This document shows, piece after piece, positions 49,985-58,474 of a stretch of 64,000 bases of DNA. The stretch is from Streptomyces sp. NBC_01304. Lineage in GTDB: Bacteria > Actinomycetota > Actinomycetes > Streptomycetales > Streptomycetaceae. The position numbers were made by a program, and so were the translations under genes. The notes under the pieces are model-generated. The model saw nothing but the letters and a program-made list of their open reading frames with translations, was not told where the DNA came from and ran no database searches. Positions within the stretch are counted from its first letter, which is position 1. Each line of letters starts with the position of its first letter. The stretch spans positions 806,001 through 870,000 of the forward strand of contig NZ_CP109055.1 of the NCBI RefSeq assembly GCF_035975855.1, given 5' to 3'.

Positions 49985-50554
49985 TCACCGTGCGGGGTGG
50001 CTCAGGGTCCAGCCGTCCGGCAGGTCGTTCGCCGCGATGGTGAAGGTCGCCAGGAAGTACTCCGCCTGGTCGCAGTCCACGTTCTCGGCGCCGGTGAGCG
50101 ACGCCGAGACGGTCGTGCCGTCCACTTGAAGCCGGGCCCCGGTGTTCTGACACCCGGACAGGACGAAGGCCAGGCCGACCTCGCCCTTGGCCGGCTGCGC
50201 GCTCAGCGTCTTGCGGGCCTGCGGCAGGTGATTCACCTGGGCCGTTTCCAGGTGTGCGTACATCCGGTCCGCGTGCCCGTGCGGGCCGAGCCGAGTGGGC
50301 CGCAGGTCGCCGGTGCCGGGCCGGAAGGGCGGGATGTACGGCGTGGTCACCGTCGGGGACGGACTCGTGGCCGGCGTTCCGGACGAGCTCGGCGGACCCG
50401 ACGGGGACGGTAGTGGCAGGCCGTTGTACGGGCCCAGTTCGACGAAGGTGGTGCGTGTGCCCTGGTCGTCGCCCGGCCCACCGCCGAGGTCGCCGCACCC
50501 GCACAGGGCAAGCGCGAGGGCCGCGCCGGGCAGTATTCGTGTCAGTCGCTGCAT
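49985..50554 (-). CDS. Lipoprotein of unknown function
   Basis: 189 aa from ATG 50554 (weak ribosome site; ATG 50595 is an alternative). Signal peptide ends at lipobox LALCGC, Cys about 19. A Ser/Pro/Thr-rich linker follows, then a roughly 100-residue domain with two Cys (LSGCQ and NVDCDQ) and a beta-rich end (FLATFTIAANDLPDGWTL). Surface-anchored. No named domain. Between the PLP enzyme and the ANTAR gene, same direction. Confidence 0.75.
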   Translation of the reverse strand: MQRLTRILPGAALALALCGCGDLGGGPGDDQGTRTTFVELGPYNGLPLPSPSGPPSSSGTPATSPSPTVTTPYIPPFRPGTGDLRPTRLGPHGHADRMYAHLETAQVNHLPQARKTLSAQPAKGEVGLAFVLSGCQNTGARLQVDGTTVSASLTGAENVDCDQAEYFLATFTIAANDLPDGWTLSHPAR

Positions 50555-50612
50555 GTCACGGTGACGCGGCCGGGACGGAATCGGTTCGGGCATGCCGTCA
50601 ACGCGTACACGG

Positions 50613-51236
50613 TTACGTGTACTTGGCCACTGCGGCGGACAACTGCTCCTGGACGATTTCCGGTAACGGGGTCCCGGAAGTGGAGTCCAGCACCTGTTCG
50701 GCGACGCGGTGCAGTTTGATGTTGGCGTGCTGGGACGTCTCGACCAGCACGCGCCAGGCGTCGTCGGGGCTGATGCTGAACGCGGCGACGAGGATGCCGC
50801 GAGCGACATCAATTGTCCCGCGGCTCTGCAAGGCCCGCCGCAGTTGCATGAGTTCGATCCGCAGGTCCGCGTCCGGGTCGCTGAGGTCCACTGCCGCGGG
50901 GTTGGCGTCATCGATCGTCGCGGTCGCGGGCTGGTGAAGCACCTGTTCGCCGACGCTCAGCAGGATGTTGACGGCAGAGCAGCTGCAGAACTCGACACCG
51001 TTGAGGTCCAGGCCGATGCCGGTCTCGGTCTCAGTACCGGAAGGGAAAGAGCCCAGGGCGTGCAGCAGTTGGTGACTCGCGGCGAGGTCCAGATCGCCGG
51101 CCACGCTGACGACCACCCGGTCACCATCGGCGCGCCGAAAGAGCGTCAGCCCGGACAGCTGGTGCACGTCGGTCGAGGCTGCCAGCTCGACGCAAGAGCT
51201 GTCCTGACCAGCCGTGGGCTGTGGAAACGCTGACAT
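50613..51236 (-). CDS. STAS-ANTAR domain signalling protein
   Basis: 207 aa. ATG 51236 is preferred because GGGGAG is at proper spacing; ATG 51242 is too close. Residues about 30-105 are STAS-like (GDRVVVSVAGDLDLAASHQLL, DLNGVEFCSCSAVNILL, where the usual Ser is in SCSAVN). Residues about 130-195 are an ANTAR RNA-binding domain (LRIELMQLRRALQSRGTIDVARGIL, WRVLVETSQHANIKLHRVAEQV). ANTAR domains bind dual-hairpin RNAs to prevent termination. Divergent from the small HTH gene. Confidence 0.88.
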   Translation of the reverse strand: MSAFPQPTAGQDSSCVELAASTDVHQLSGLTLFRRADGDRVVVSVAGDLDLAASHQLLHALGSFPSGTETETGIGLDLNGVEFCSCSAVNILLSVGEQVLHQPATATIDDANPAAVDLSDPDADLRIELMQLRRALQSRGTIDVARGILVAAFSISPDDAWRVLVETSQHANIKLHRVAEQVLDSTSGTPLPEIVQEQLSAAVAKYT

Positions 51237-51322
51237 GGCCATCTCCCCTGCGCGCATGGGCAGTTCGTCCCTGCTAGGGTCGCCGCACCCGAGACACCCG
51301 TCAAGCGATACAGGAAGTTTGG

Positions 51323-51344
51323 TTCGGGTGTTTTAACACACGAA
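51323..51344. promoter_or_regulatory. Near-perfect 10-2-10 palindrome (operator candidate)
   Basis: TTCGGGTGTT TT AACACACGAA with one mismatch. It covers the -35 position (TTTAAC, 51332-51337) of the promoter whose -10 is TACGAT at 51355-51360, 17 bp apart. A bound repressor would block the promoter, suggesting autoregulation by the HTH protein at 51367, and perhaps control of the ANTAR gene. Confidence 0.55.
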
Positions 51345-51354
51345 TCAGCGAGCG

Positions 51355-51360
51355 TACGAT
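51355..51360 (+). promoter_or_regulatory. -10 element TACGAT for a leaderless HTH transcript
   Basis: TACGAT fits TANNNT and is 6 nt from the ATG at 51367; no ribosome site is present. Confidence 0.45.
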
Positions 51361-51366
51361 GCGGTC

Positions 51367-51726
51367 ATGGGTGGAGTGCCGGAACCGCACACAGGATGGA
51401 CGTTCATCACCAACCACGCACGGGTGCTTGCCGCCATCGCCGACGACCAGAACGTGCGGATCCGCGACATCGCCGCGCACTGCAGACTCACCGAGCGGGC
51501 GGTCCAAAAGATCATTTTCGATCTGGAGGAGAGCGGTTTCCTGTCACACACCCGCGAAGGGCGCAGCAACGCCTACCGGATCGAACCGGGCATGGAACTG
51601 CGCCATCCCGCCGAGGCCGAGGCCGGCCTCACCGTGGCCTCCCTCCTCGCTCTCCTCGTACAGGACGAAGCTCATCGCACCGACTGGCCCGTCCGCGACG
51701 ACGTGCCCGCCGACGACCACCACTGA
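51367..51726 (+). CDS. MarR-like winged helix-turn-helix regulator
   Basis: 119 aa. Winged HTH: TNHARVLAAIADDQNVRIRDIAAH, CRLTERAVQKIIFDLEESGFL (recognition helix), SHTREGRSNAYRIEPG (wing). C-terminal helix rich in acidic residues. A leaderless promoter and overlapping palindrome precede it. Similar small regulators in Streptomyces are one-component repressors; ligand unknown. Confidence 0.82.
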   Translation: MGGVPEPHTGWTFITNHARVLAAIADDQNVRIRDIAAHCRLTERAVQKIIFDLEESGFLSHTREGRSNAYRIEPGMELRHPAEAEAGLTVASLLALLVQDEAHRTDWPVRDDVPADDHH

Positions 51727-51773
51727 GGACTCCCCGCCGACGGGGCCTGCCCCTGCGGAATTCTCCATGGCTG

Positions 51774-52649
51774 CTACACGCCGCCCGGTACGGCCGAGCC
51801 GCCGGCGTCCTGCCAAGTCGTCCCGAATCTCGCGAGGCAGTGCCACACCTTCTTGACCGCCTGGGGGTCGTAGCGGCCGGTACGCGCAGCATCGCCGACG
51901 ATACGGGGATCGAGTACGCCATCGGCCGCGATCCGCGCGCCCAAGTCGACGTACTCCTGGCCGCGGTAGCCGGGATGGCGGCGAAGTTCCTCGACGGCGA
52001 GACGGAAACCGGGGTGCCATTCCACCGGGCAGCCCAACCGCAGGGCCGCGGCCTCCACCGCCGTGCCTCGGTAGCAGGGATCCAGGACCAGCGCCTCCAC
52101 CTGGCCGCTCAGTCGCACCGGTCCGTGCACCTGCGCCTCGATGTAGTCGTCCAGGGCGTCCGTGTCATCGGCCAGGGCCTGCTTGATCAGTCCCATGCTG
52201 CCCGCGACACCGAAATCCGCGGGCTCCAGAAAACTGTCCGGGTAGCAGAACGTGGTCCGCGCCAGTGTCTCGACAGCCAGCCGGAAATGGGCCGAGCCGA
52301 ACCGCGGCGCCCCGCCGAACGGCCTGCGACGGAAGTTCAACGCCCCGTAGACGGGCCGCTCATGAGCGGGTGCTTCGTCGTAGGCCCCATCGAAGATCCG
52401 GCACTCCCAGCCCCATCGATCGCCTCCGGGATGCGCGGTCAGTCCGCCGTTGCTGGTGCCCGTGACGAACTGCGAGCGGTATACGCCGTCCGCGGCCATG
52501 GACTCCAGGATCGCCGTGCCGTGCAGCAGACGGTCCGGGTGGAAGTTGAGTGTCACCCGCAGCGCAGGGTCCAGGGCAGGGCCCGACGCGAGCTCCGCGA
52601 CATGCACCAGGGCTCGTTCCTGCGGCGTACGGGAGGCTGCGGAGCTCAT
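51774..52649 (-). CDS. DUF3626 domain-containing protein
   Basis: 291 aa from ATG 52649. Matches DUF3626: ALVHVAELASG, VTLNFHPDRLLHGTAILESMA, GDRWGWECRIFDGAYD, YGALNFRRRPFGGAPRFGSAHF, CYPDSFLEP. The HPDR motif resembles a DnaJ- or ADP-ribosyltransferase-like site; members include proposed ADP-ribosylating toxins, which I cannot confirm here. It converges on the HTH gene, 47 bp apart. Confidence 0.8.
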   Translation of the reverse strand: MSSAASRTPQERALVHVAELASGPALDPALRVTLNFHPDRLLHGTAILESMAADGVYRSQFVTGTSNGGLTAHPGGDRWGWECRIFDGAYDEAPAHERPVYGALNFRRRPFGGAPRFGSAHFRLAVETLARTTFCYPDSFLEPADFGVAGSMGLIKQALADDTDALDDYIEAQVHGPVRLSGQVEALVLDPCYRGTAVEAAALRLGCPVEWHPGFRLAVEELRRHPGYRGQEYVDLGARIAADGVLDPRIVGDAARTGRYDPQAVKKVWHCLARFGTTWQDAGGSAVPGGV

Positions 52650-52714
52650 CCGCTCAGTGTTCCCCGAGCCGATCAACCGGCGCACGGGGATTTCCCCGCC
52701 GGGCGGACCATCCC

Positions 52715-53707
52715 TCACAGCATGCTGAGTGCCTGCATCGCCTCGCGTTCGATGCGCGCGAGCTCGTGGAGGACGGCCCCTGCCTGCATGAGGTGCTTCT
52801 CGTCACCGGATTCACCTGCTGTCGCAAGGAGGGCGGCCACCCGCGTCCAGAGGGCGGCGGCCTCGGCGTACAGGCCGTGGCCGGTGCGCAGGTGGCTGCT
52901 GTCGATCAGCTCGGCGCACTCGGCGAGGAAGTCCCGGTAGAGATTGCGGAACAGGGCGCCGCCGGTGCCGGCCCGCTCCATGAGGACGGCGGCCCGTGGC
53001 AGGTGCTCGCGCGGACTGCCGCTGCGCTGCAGCCACTTCGGCACTTGCCTGGCGGTCTTCTCGATGCCCCGGTGGCCCAGGTTCGCGATGGGTGGGTTCA
53101 AGAAGGCGTCGGCACAGGCTTTGATCGCGGGAATGATCCGGTCCTGCGGTGAGATCACGTTGCCGGGCGCCGTGATGGTGAAGGAGCGGTGCCTGGCGCT
53201 CATGGGGCCGCGCTCGGCCCTGGCCCTGGCCAGGGCGGCGAGGCCGGTCGAGACGGCGCCGCCCTGCGGGGCGGTGTCCACCAGGTAGGCGTCCTTCTCG
53301 TCGTAGCCGTACATGGCCACGACGTGCCCGGCGAAGTGCACCTTGGTACTGAAGTAGTCCAGGTGGTAGCTGTCGAGTTGAAGGCCGACCGGCCGGCCGG
53401 CGTCGATGGGTGCCGCCACGTTCTGCCATGCCTTGCGCGGGGAGGTGGTCTCCTCGACCCGCAGCTCGAGCCCGAGTCCGGCGGTCAGGTTCCTGGTGAG
53501 CTCGAACGGCTTGACCCGGCCGCCCAGGAAGGGAAAGTCCATGGCTTTGCTGTCCCAGTAGATGAAGGACAGCCCCGAGCCGAGCCCGAACAGCATGGGC
53601 TCGGACAAGTCGAGGCCCTCGTGCCGCAGCAGCACGCCCACAGCAGTCGTCTCGCAGTGCTGCATGCCGCGCCCGTCGATGCCTTTCACCGTGGTCATGG
53701 CGCTCAT
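52715..53707 (-). CDS. BtrH-N domain / DUF4872 protein
   Basis: 330 aa. ATG 53707 with GGAGGGGG upstream. N-terminal BtrH-like region: HCETTAVGVLLRHEGLDLSEPMLFGLGSGLSFIYW, with Cys in the nucleophile-like place (QHCETT); VHFAGHVVAMYGYDEKDAYLVDT holds a matching His and Asp. C-terminal DUF4872, mainly helical. In butirosin biosynthesis, BtrH transfers an acyl chain; here the acyl-transferase or peptidase-like function is only inferred. No aminoglycoside genes nearby. Confidence 0.82.
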   Translation of the reverse strand: MSAMTTVKGIDGRGMQHCETTAVGVLLRHEGLDLSEPMLFGLGSGLSFIYWDSKAMDFPFLGGRVKPFELTRNLTAGLGLELRVEETTSPRKAWQNVAAPIDAGRPVGLQLDSYHLDYFSTKVHFAGHVVAMYGYDEKDAYLVDTAPQGGAVSTGLAALARARAERGPMSARHRSFTITAPGNVISPQDRIIPAIKACADAFLNPPIANLGHRGIEKTARQVPKWLQRSGSPREHLPRAAVLMERAGTGGALFRNLYRDFLAECAELIDSSHLRTGHGLYAEAAALWTRVAALLATAGESGDEKHLMQAGAVLHELARIEREAMQALSML

Positions 53708-53854
53708 CCTGCCCCCTCCCCCTCCTCCGCCCGCAGGGCCGTCCTCACGGTGGAGGCCGTTCGGGGAGTGAGTCGCGAGGCTTTCTTGATTAATGTTGAT
53801 CTTTTATGGAATGTGATGATCTGCCAGATATTTTCCATCGGAAGTGAGTTGGGT

Positions 53855-54547
53855 ATGCGCAGATCATTCTTGGGCGGTTCGGCGATGACGGCCTGCGCCG
53901 TGCTGGCGCTCGCTCCGCTGCCCGGCGCGGCCGCGGCGACCGGACCCGTGCCAGTGGTGGCCGCTGCGGCCGGCAGCACCTTGCCGGCCACTTCTGCCCG
54001 GGTGGACCCGCCGCCTCCGGACCCGGCGATGGAGCAGCAGATGAGACACCAGGGCGAAGGCTTCCGCACCTTCGGCAAATTGGGTGGCGCGTACGCGGAC
54101 ACCTCGACCTTCGCCGGAGAGGTTCTCGACGGCAAGGTGAAGCCCGACGAGGCCGAGGCGAAGCTCGCCAAGGTGGACGAGTCGCTCGACAATCTGCTGG
54201 CGTTCGCTCCGGGAGGGTCGATCGCCCGAAGCGGCACGAACCCCGTACTGGCGGGGACAGTGGATGCCATCAAGAAGGAGGTCCGCAAGATGCACGAGGC
54301 GCGGACCAAGGGTGACTACGGCGTGGTCCTCGGCAGCAGCGCGGCACTGACCACGCAGCTCAGTCTGCTGGCCGCGGCGTGCTTCACGTCCTTCGGGGTC
54401 AATCTGGCGCAGCAGATCGTCGAAACCATCTTCCAGACGCCGAAGCCTCCCGAGCAGACACCACCCCAGCCGCAGCCCAAGGCCCAAGAAGCACCCGCCG
54501 GGTGGTCCTGGAACGGGGCGCCGTCCCCGCGAGGGCAAAGCCGCTGA
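53855..54547 (+). CDS. Secreted protein, unknown, with AT-rich upstream region
   Basis: 230 aa from ATG 53855 (GGAAGTGA upstream). Sec signal MRRSFLGGSAMTACAVLALAPLPGAAAA, then a Pro/Ala-rich stretch, a helical middle (DEAEAKLAKVDESLDNLLAF, IKKEVRKMHEARTK), a hydrophobic helix (LTTQLSLLAAACFTSFGVNLAQQIV) and a Pro/Gln-rich tail. The leader, 53772-53850, is markedly AT-rich against the genome background. No family recognised. Confidence 0.72.
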   Translation: MRRSFLGGSAMTACAVLALAPLPGAAAATGPVPVVAAAAGSTLPATSARVDPPPPDPAMEQQMRHQGEGFRTFGKLGGAYADTSTFAGEVLDGKVKPDEAEAKLAKVDESLDNLLAFAPGGSIARSGTNPVLAGTVDAIKKEVRKMHEARTKGDYGVVLGSSAALTTQLSLLAAACFTSFGVNLAQQIVETIFQTPKPPEQTPPQPQPKAQEAPAGWSWNGAPSPRGQSR

Positions 54548-54746
54548 TCCGAGGTCGCGCAGTTCCCCACCCTCGGCCGGGCTGTATTCCTCGGCCGGGG
54601 GCGTCTGTTGTGGCCGACCACTCCGCCGGTGTCCGCCCGGGCCTCCCCAAACCTCCTTCTCCCAGGCCATCGCCCGTCTGCGCGGTTCACTTGTGTCACC
54701 TCCACGGCTGTCGTCCACTCACGATGTGGATCACGAAGATGGCAGC

Positions 54747-56753
54747 ATGCCTCCGGGCCTCGATCCGAGGCTGTTCGACGACACCGTGGCAGCGGTCGCC
54801 CTGCTGGCCGGCCCGGAGCACCGCCTGCTGTACACCAATGCCGCCTTCGCCAGGATGCTCGGTGCCCGGCCCCTCGGCCTACCGGCCCGCAAGGCGTTTC
54901 CCGAGGCTGACGCCGAGGAATTCCTGACCGTCCTTGACGACGTACGGGCCACCGGGCGTGCACGTCAGCTGACCGACTCCCGCGAGCCCGATCCCGGTGC
55001 CACCGAGCAGGCCCGGTACTTCGTCTACTCCTGCAGCCCGGTGACCACCGCGCAGGGGCCCGGCGTACTCGTCGTGACGATGGACACCACTGCGGAGACA
55101 TGCACCCTGCAGCGCTACGAGGCGCTGGTCTCCGCAGTCACGCAGATGGTCTGGGTCATGCACCGCGACGGCACCATGGACGAACTCGTCCCCGGCTGGG
55201 AGGAGCTGACCGGCGTCCCCTGGCATCCGATCGCGGACGAGAGCTGGCTCGCCCATGTGCACCCCCGGGACGGGGCCAGAGTCACCCAGGTGTGGAAGGA
55301 CGCCACCACCCAAGTGACGTCCGACATCGTCGAGTACACCTTCCGCGTGCGGACCGCCGACGGTTCGTACCGTCACCTGTACACCCGGGCCGTGCCGGTC
55401 GTGCGCGACGGTCAGGTGGAGGAGTGGGTGGCCGCCAATCTCGATGTCGAGGACACCTGGCGTGCCTGGCTGCGGGAGCGGCTGATCACCCAGGTGGCCG
55501 CAGTGACGGGCCCCGGCCTCAACGACGCGTTCGCCGAAGTCGTCAAGGTCGTCGTCCCCGAACTCACCGACGCCTGCCTCATCCTGCTGCTGTCCCACGA
55601 CACCTGGCCGCTGCCCGAACACGCCCGGGTCACCGCCCGGCGGGTGGCTTCGGCGACCCGTCCGGGACTCCCCGCGCCGCCTGCGCTGCGCAATCAGTCC
55701 GTCCTCGTCGCTCCCGCCCTGCGCGAGATCCTCGACAAACGCATCCCCCGCACCTTCCGCTTCCCCGCCGGTGGTCCCGTCCCGCCCCATCTGCTTCCTG
55801 CGGTCACCGAACGGTGGCTGGCCGCGACGGGCGCCACGAGCCTGACCCTCGTTCCGCTCGCCGTCGACGACGTCGTCCTCGGTTACGCCGCCACCAGCAC
55901 CAACGGTGACACCCCGATGCCCGGGCCCGCCGACATCGAGCTGCTGCGGGACGTCCTCCACCACGCGCAGCAACCCATCCGCAAGGTGCTTGACCTTCAG
56001 CACGCCCGCCGCACGGCCCTCGGGCTGCAGCGGGCCCACCTCACCCGACCGCCCGACGTGCCCGGCGCCGAACTGGCCGCCTCCTATCAACCGGCAAGCT
56101 CCGCGGACGAGATCGGCGGGGACTGGTACGACGCGTTCCTGCTGCCGGATCAGACCCTCGTCCTGGACGTCGGCGACGTCGCCGGGCACGACCTCACCGC
56201 CGCGACCGCCATGGGGCAGATGCGCAGCATGCTGCGCGCCCTGGCCTACCGCGGCGGACCGAAGGCGGCACCCGCAATGGTGCTCTCACGCCTCGACGAA
56301 GTCGCCGACGGCCTGGGCATCACGCCGTTCACCACCGCCGTACACGCGCACTTGACCCGGCAGCCGGCCGGCACCTGGCTCCTGGCCTGGTCCAACGCGG
56401 GCCATCCGCCGCCCCTGTTGATCCCGCACGACGGCGATCCCCGCTACCTCACCGGCACCGGCGAGGATCCGCCCCTGTGCGTGGCTCCGCGGCTGCTGCG
56501 CAGTACGCACACCTGGACGCTGCAGCCCGGCGACACGCTGCTGCTGTACACCGACGGACTCATCGAAACCCCCGGCGCCTCCCTCAGCGACGGCCAGCGC
56601 GAGCTCGCCAGGACGGCCGCCCACCATCGCCACGAGCCGCTCCCGGAGCTCCTCTGTCTCCTGCAGGACCTGTCCGACGATCGTGACGACGCCGCCATGA
56701 TCGCCTTCCGCACGGGCGTTCCCGGCGGGACGGCCGATCCGGACGAAGTCTGA
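54747..56753 (+). CDS. PAS-PAS-GAF-PP2C serine phosphatase (SpoIIE type)
   Basis: 668 aa. ATG 54747 chosen; GTG 54693 is possible. Two PAS-like domains (about 15-110; 115-240, e.g. DGTMDELVPGWEELTGVPW, TADGSYRHLY), a GAF-like linker region (about 255-410) and a PP2C domain (about 435-655) with SSADEIGGDWYDAF, VLDVGDVAGHD, WSNAGHPPPLL, YTDGLIETPG and RDDAAMIAF. Soluble; it probably dephosphorylates an anti-sigma antagonist in response to a ligand or redox signal. No partner gene is adjacent. Confidence 0.9.
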   Translation: MPPGLDPRLFDDTVAAVALLAGPEHRLLYTNAAFARMLGARPLGLPARKAFPEADAEEFLTVLDDVRATGRARQLTDSREPDPGATEQARYFVYSCSPVTTAQGPGVLVVTMDTTAETCTLQRYEALVSAVTQMVWVMHRDGTMDELVPGWEELTGVPWHPIADESWLAHVHPRDGARVTQVWKDATTQVTSDIVEYTFRVRTADGSYRHLYTRAVPVVRDGQVEEWVAANLDVEDTWRAWLRERLITQVAAVTGPGLNDAFAEVVKVVVPELTDACLILLLSHDTWPLPEHARVTARRVASATRPGLPAPPALRNQSVLVAPALREILDKRIPRTFRFPAGGPVPPHLLPAVTERWLAATGATSLTLVPLAVDDVVLGYAATSTNGDTPMPGPADIELLRDVLHHAQQPIRKVLDLQHARRTALGLQRAHLTRPPDVPGAELAASYQPASSADEIGGDWYDAFLLPDQTLVLDVGDVAGHDLTAATAMGQMRSMLRALAYRGGPKAAPAMVLSRLDEVADGLGITPFTTAVHAHLTRQPAGTWLLAWSNAGHPPPLLIPHDGDPRYLTGTGEDPPLCVAPRLLRSTHTWTLQPGDTLLLYTDGLIETPGASLSDGQRELARTAAHHRHEPLPELLCLLQDLSDDRDDAAMIAFRTGVPGGTADPDEV

Positions 56754-56776
56754 GGTGAACGCCCGGGCCGGCTGCG

Positions 56777-57706
56777 TCACTTGAGGTCTTGGGCGTGGGC
56801 GTCCGGCTGCCCCGGCCACGGACCGGAGAGCGCGGTGAGGCTCGCCGTGTCCTGCTTGCCCAGCCAGGCGTCCAGGTCCGTCAGCCCGGGGTACAGGCGG
56901 CGCAGCATCGGGATGTCGGCGCGCCAGCCGCCCCGGTCGTTGCCGAAGTCGTAGCCGGCAAGTCCGTCGGGGTCGCCGCCGACCAGCGCCTCGCGGGAAA
57001 CGGCGCGGTAGGTGAGGAGTCGGCCGGCCCTGCGGCCGAGCGCGGCAACGATGTCGGGCATGGTCAGCTCGTCGCCCGCCAGTTCCAGCGCCCGGCCGAC
57101 GTAGCGGTCGGGATCGGCGAACGCGAGCGCGGCGAATGCGCCGATGTCGTCCACCGCGACGAGTTGCACGGGAGTCTCCGGTCGGAAGACGTCGGCCAGC
57201 ACTCCGTTGCGTACGCCGAGCCGTGGGTCGGTGTGGTTCTCCATGAACCGGACCGGCCGCAGGACGGTCGCGGGCAGCGCGCGCTGCGCGATGTGCCGCT
57301 CGATGTGCCACTTGCTCTCCCAACGCCGCACGCCGGTGGCGCGGTCCGCACCACCGACCGAGCTGTAGACGAGGTGTCTTACGCCGGCCTCCGCGGCACA
57401 ATCGGCGACGTTGAGGCCCAGTCGGATCTCGTCCTCGGTGGCGAAGTCGGACGGCGTGCCGGGGTATCCGGCGGTCGGCTGCACGCTGAACACCCCGTAC
57501 GCACCGCGGGTCGCGGCGTCGAGCGAGGCGCGGTCGCCCATGTCCCCGGTGACCGTTCGGGCTCCGGCCCGCTCCAGGGCGTGCGCCGCCCGCGTTCCGG
57601 GATCCCGTACGAGCGCGCGGACCTGCCATCCCGCGGCGAGCAGATGACGTACGACAGCTCCTCCCTGCGCTCCGGTCGCCCCCGTCACCAACACGTCCTT
57701 GTCCAT
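56777..57706 (-). CDS. NmrA-type NAD(P)-binding protein (atypical SDR)
   Basis: 309 aa from ATG 57706 (GGAGGG upstream). Rossmann motif VLVTGATGAQGGAVVRHLLAAGW at residues 5-27; WQVRALVRDP follows; LVYSSVGGADR and RPVRFMENHT are NmrA-family blocks. Such proteins bind NADP as redox sensors or reduce small molecules. Divergent from the TetR gene with two operators between them, so TetR probably represses it. Confidence 0.9.
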   Translation of the reverse strand: MDKDVLVTGATGAQGGAVVRHLLAAGWQVRALVRDPGTRAAHALERAGARTVTGDMGDRASLDAATRGAYGVFSVQPTAGYPGTPSDFATEDEIRLGLNVADCAAEAGVRHLVYSSVGGADRATGVRRWESKWHIERHIAQRALPATVLRPVRFMENHTDPRLGVRNGVLADVFRPETPVQLVAVDDIGAFAALAFADPDRYVGRALELAGDELTMPDIVAALGRRAGRLLTYRAVSREALVGGDPDGLAGYDFGNDRGGWRADIPMLRRLYPGLTDLDAWLGKQDTASLTALSGPWPGQPDAHAQDLK

Positions 57707-57740
57707 CCCGGCCCTCCCTCTCGGCATGCCACGCACTAAT

Positions 57741-57789
57741 TGGGGAGAGTCCCCAGTTACGCGTCCGGTAACATACGGGGAGTCTCCCC
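57741..57789. promoter_or_regulatory. Twin palindromic operators for the TetR regulator
   Basis: TGGGGAgagTCCCCA at 57741-57755 and GGGGAgtcTCCCC at 57777-57789; centres 35 bp apart, between the divergent NmrA and TetR genes. The shared GGGGA-N3-TCCCC core suggests one protein binds both, covering both promoters. Confidence 0.75.
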
Positions 57790-57811
57790 ACTTAGCAAGC
57801 GAGGTCGTCCG

Positions 57812-58396
57812 ATGCCCCCGACGCCGAGGGACCGCCCCCTGCGGGCGGACGCACGCCGGAACCTGGAACTGCTCCTCGGCGCCGCCCGCGAGGTGATCGC
57901 CGAGCAAGGGCCCGACGCACCCATGGACGAGGTGGCCCGCCGCGCCGGAGTCGGCAACGCGACGCTCTACCGACGCTTCCCCACGCGCCGCGCACTGTTG
58001 GAGGCCGTCCATCAGGAGCGGATCGAGGCACTGCACACGCGCGCACAGGAACTGCTGTCCGCAGGCTCCCCCGGCCAGGGCCTGGAGCTCTGGCTTCGCG
58101 AGCTGGTACGTCACGGAAGCAGCTCGCGAGGCCTCACCGCCACGCTCACGGCCGCGTTGCGCGCAGAACCGGGCGGCGCGCCCTCCCGCTGCGGCGAACT
58201 GGTCGACGGAGCGGCTGCCGCGTTGTTGCAGCGCGCCCAGGCCGCCGGCGAGATCGATGACGGCGTGACCACGGGCCAGGTGCTCAAGCTCGTGAACGCG
58301 ATCGCGTTCGCCACCGAGCAGGACGGCGAACCGGGGCGACAGGCCGATCAGTTGCTCTCCCTCCTCATGAACGGCCTGCGCCGCCACACCTCCTAG
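57812..58396 (+). CDS. TetR family transcriptional regulator
   Basis: 194 aa. ATG 57812 with GAGG upstream. N-terminal HTH, residues about 15-60 (RNLELLLGAAREVIAEQGPDAPMDEVARRAGVGNATLYRRF), C-terminal SACE-type ligand domain with TLTAALRAEPGG. Divergent from the NmrA-like gene; likely autoregulatory repressor at the twin operators. Ligand unknown. Confidence 0.92.
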   Translation: MPPTPRDRPLRADARRNLELLLGAAREVIAEQGPDAPMDEVARRAGVGNATLYRRFPTRRALLEAVHQERIEALHTRAQELLSAGSPGQGLELWLRELVRHGSSSRGLTATLTAALRAEPGGAPSRCGELVDGAAAALLQRAQAAGEIDDGVTTGQVLKLVNAIAFATEQDGEPGRQADQLLSLLMNGLRRHTS

Positions 58397-58474
58397 CGAG
58401 CCGAGCCCTCGCCGCGACGGCGGACAGCCGGGCGCGCGGGTCAACGCCCTCCGTCAGACCCTGCGCACCTTCCG

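Noticed and set aside
52715..53707. BtrH-like protein as evidence of an aminoglycoside cluster
   Set aside because: No aminocyclitol, glycosyl or acyl-carrier genes are nearby; the family is also found outside such clusters.
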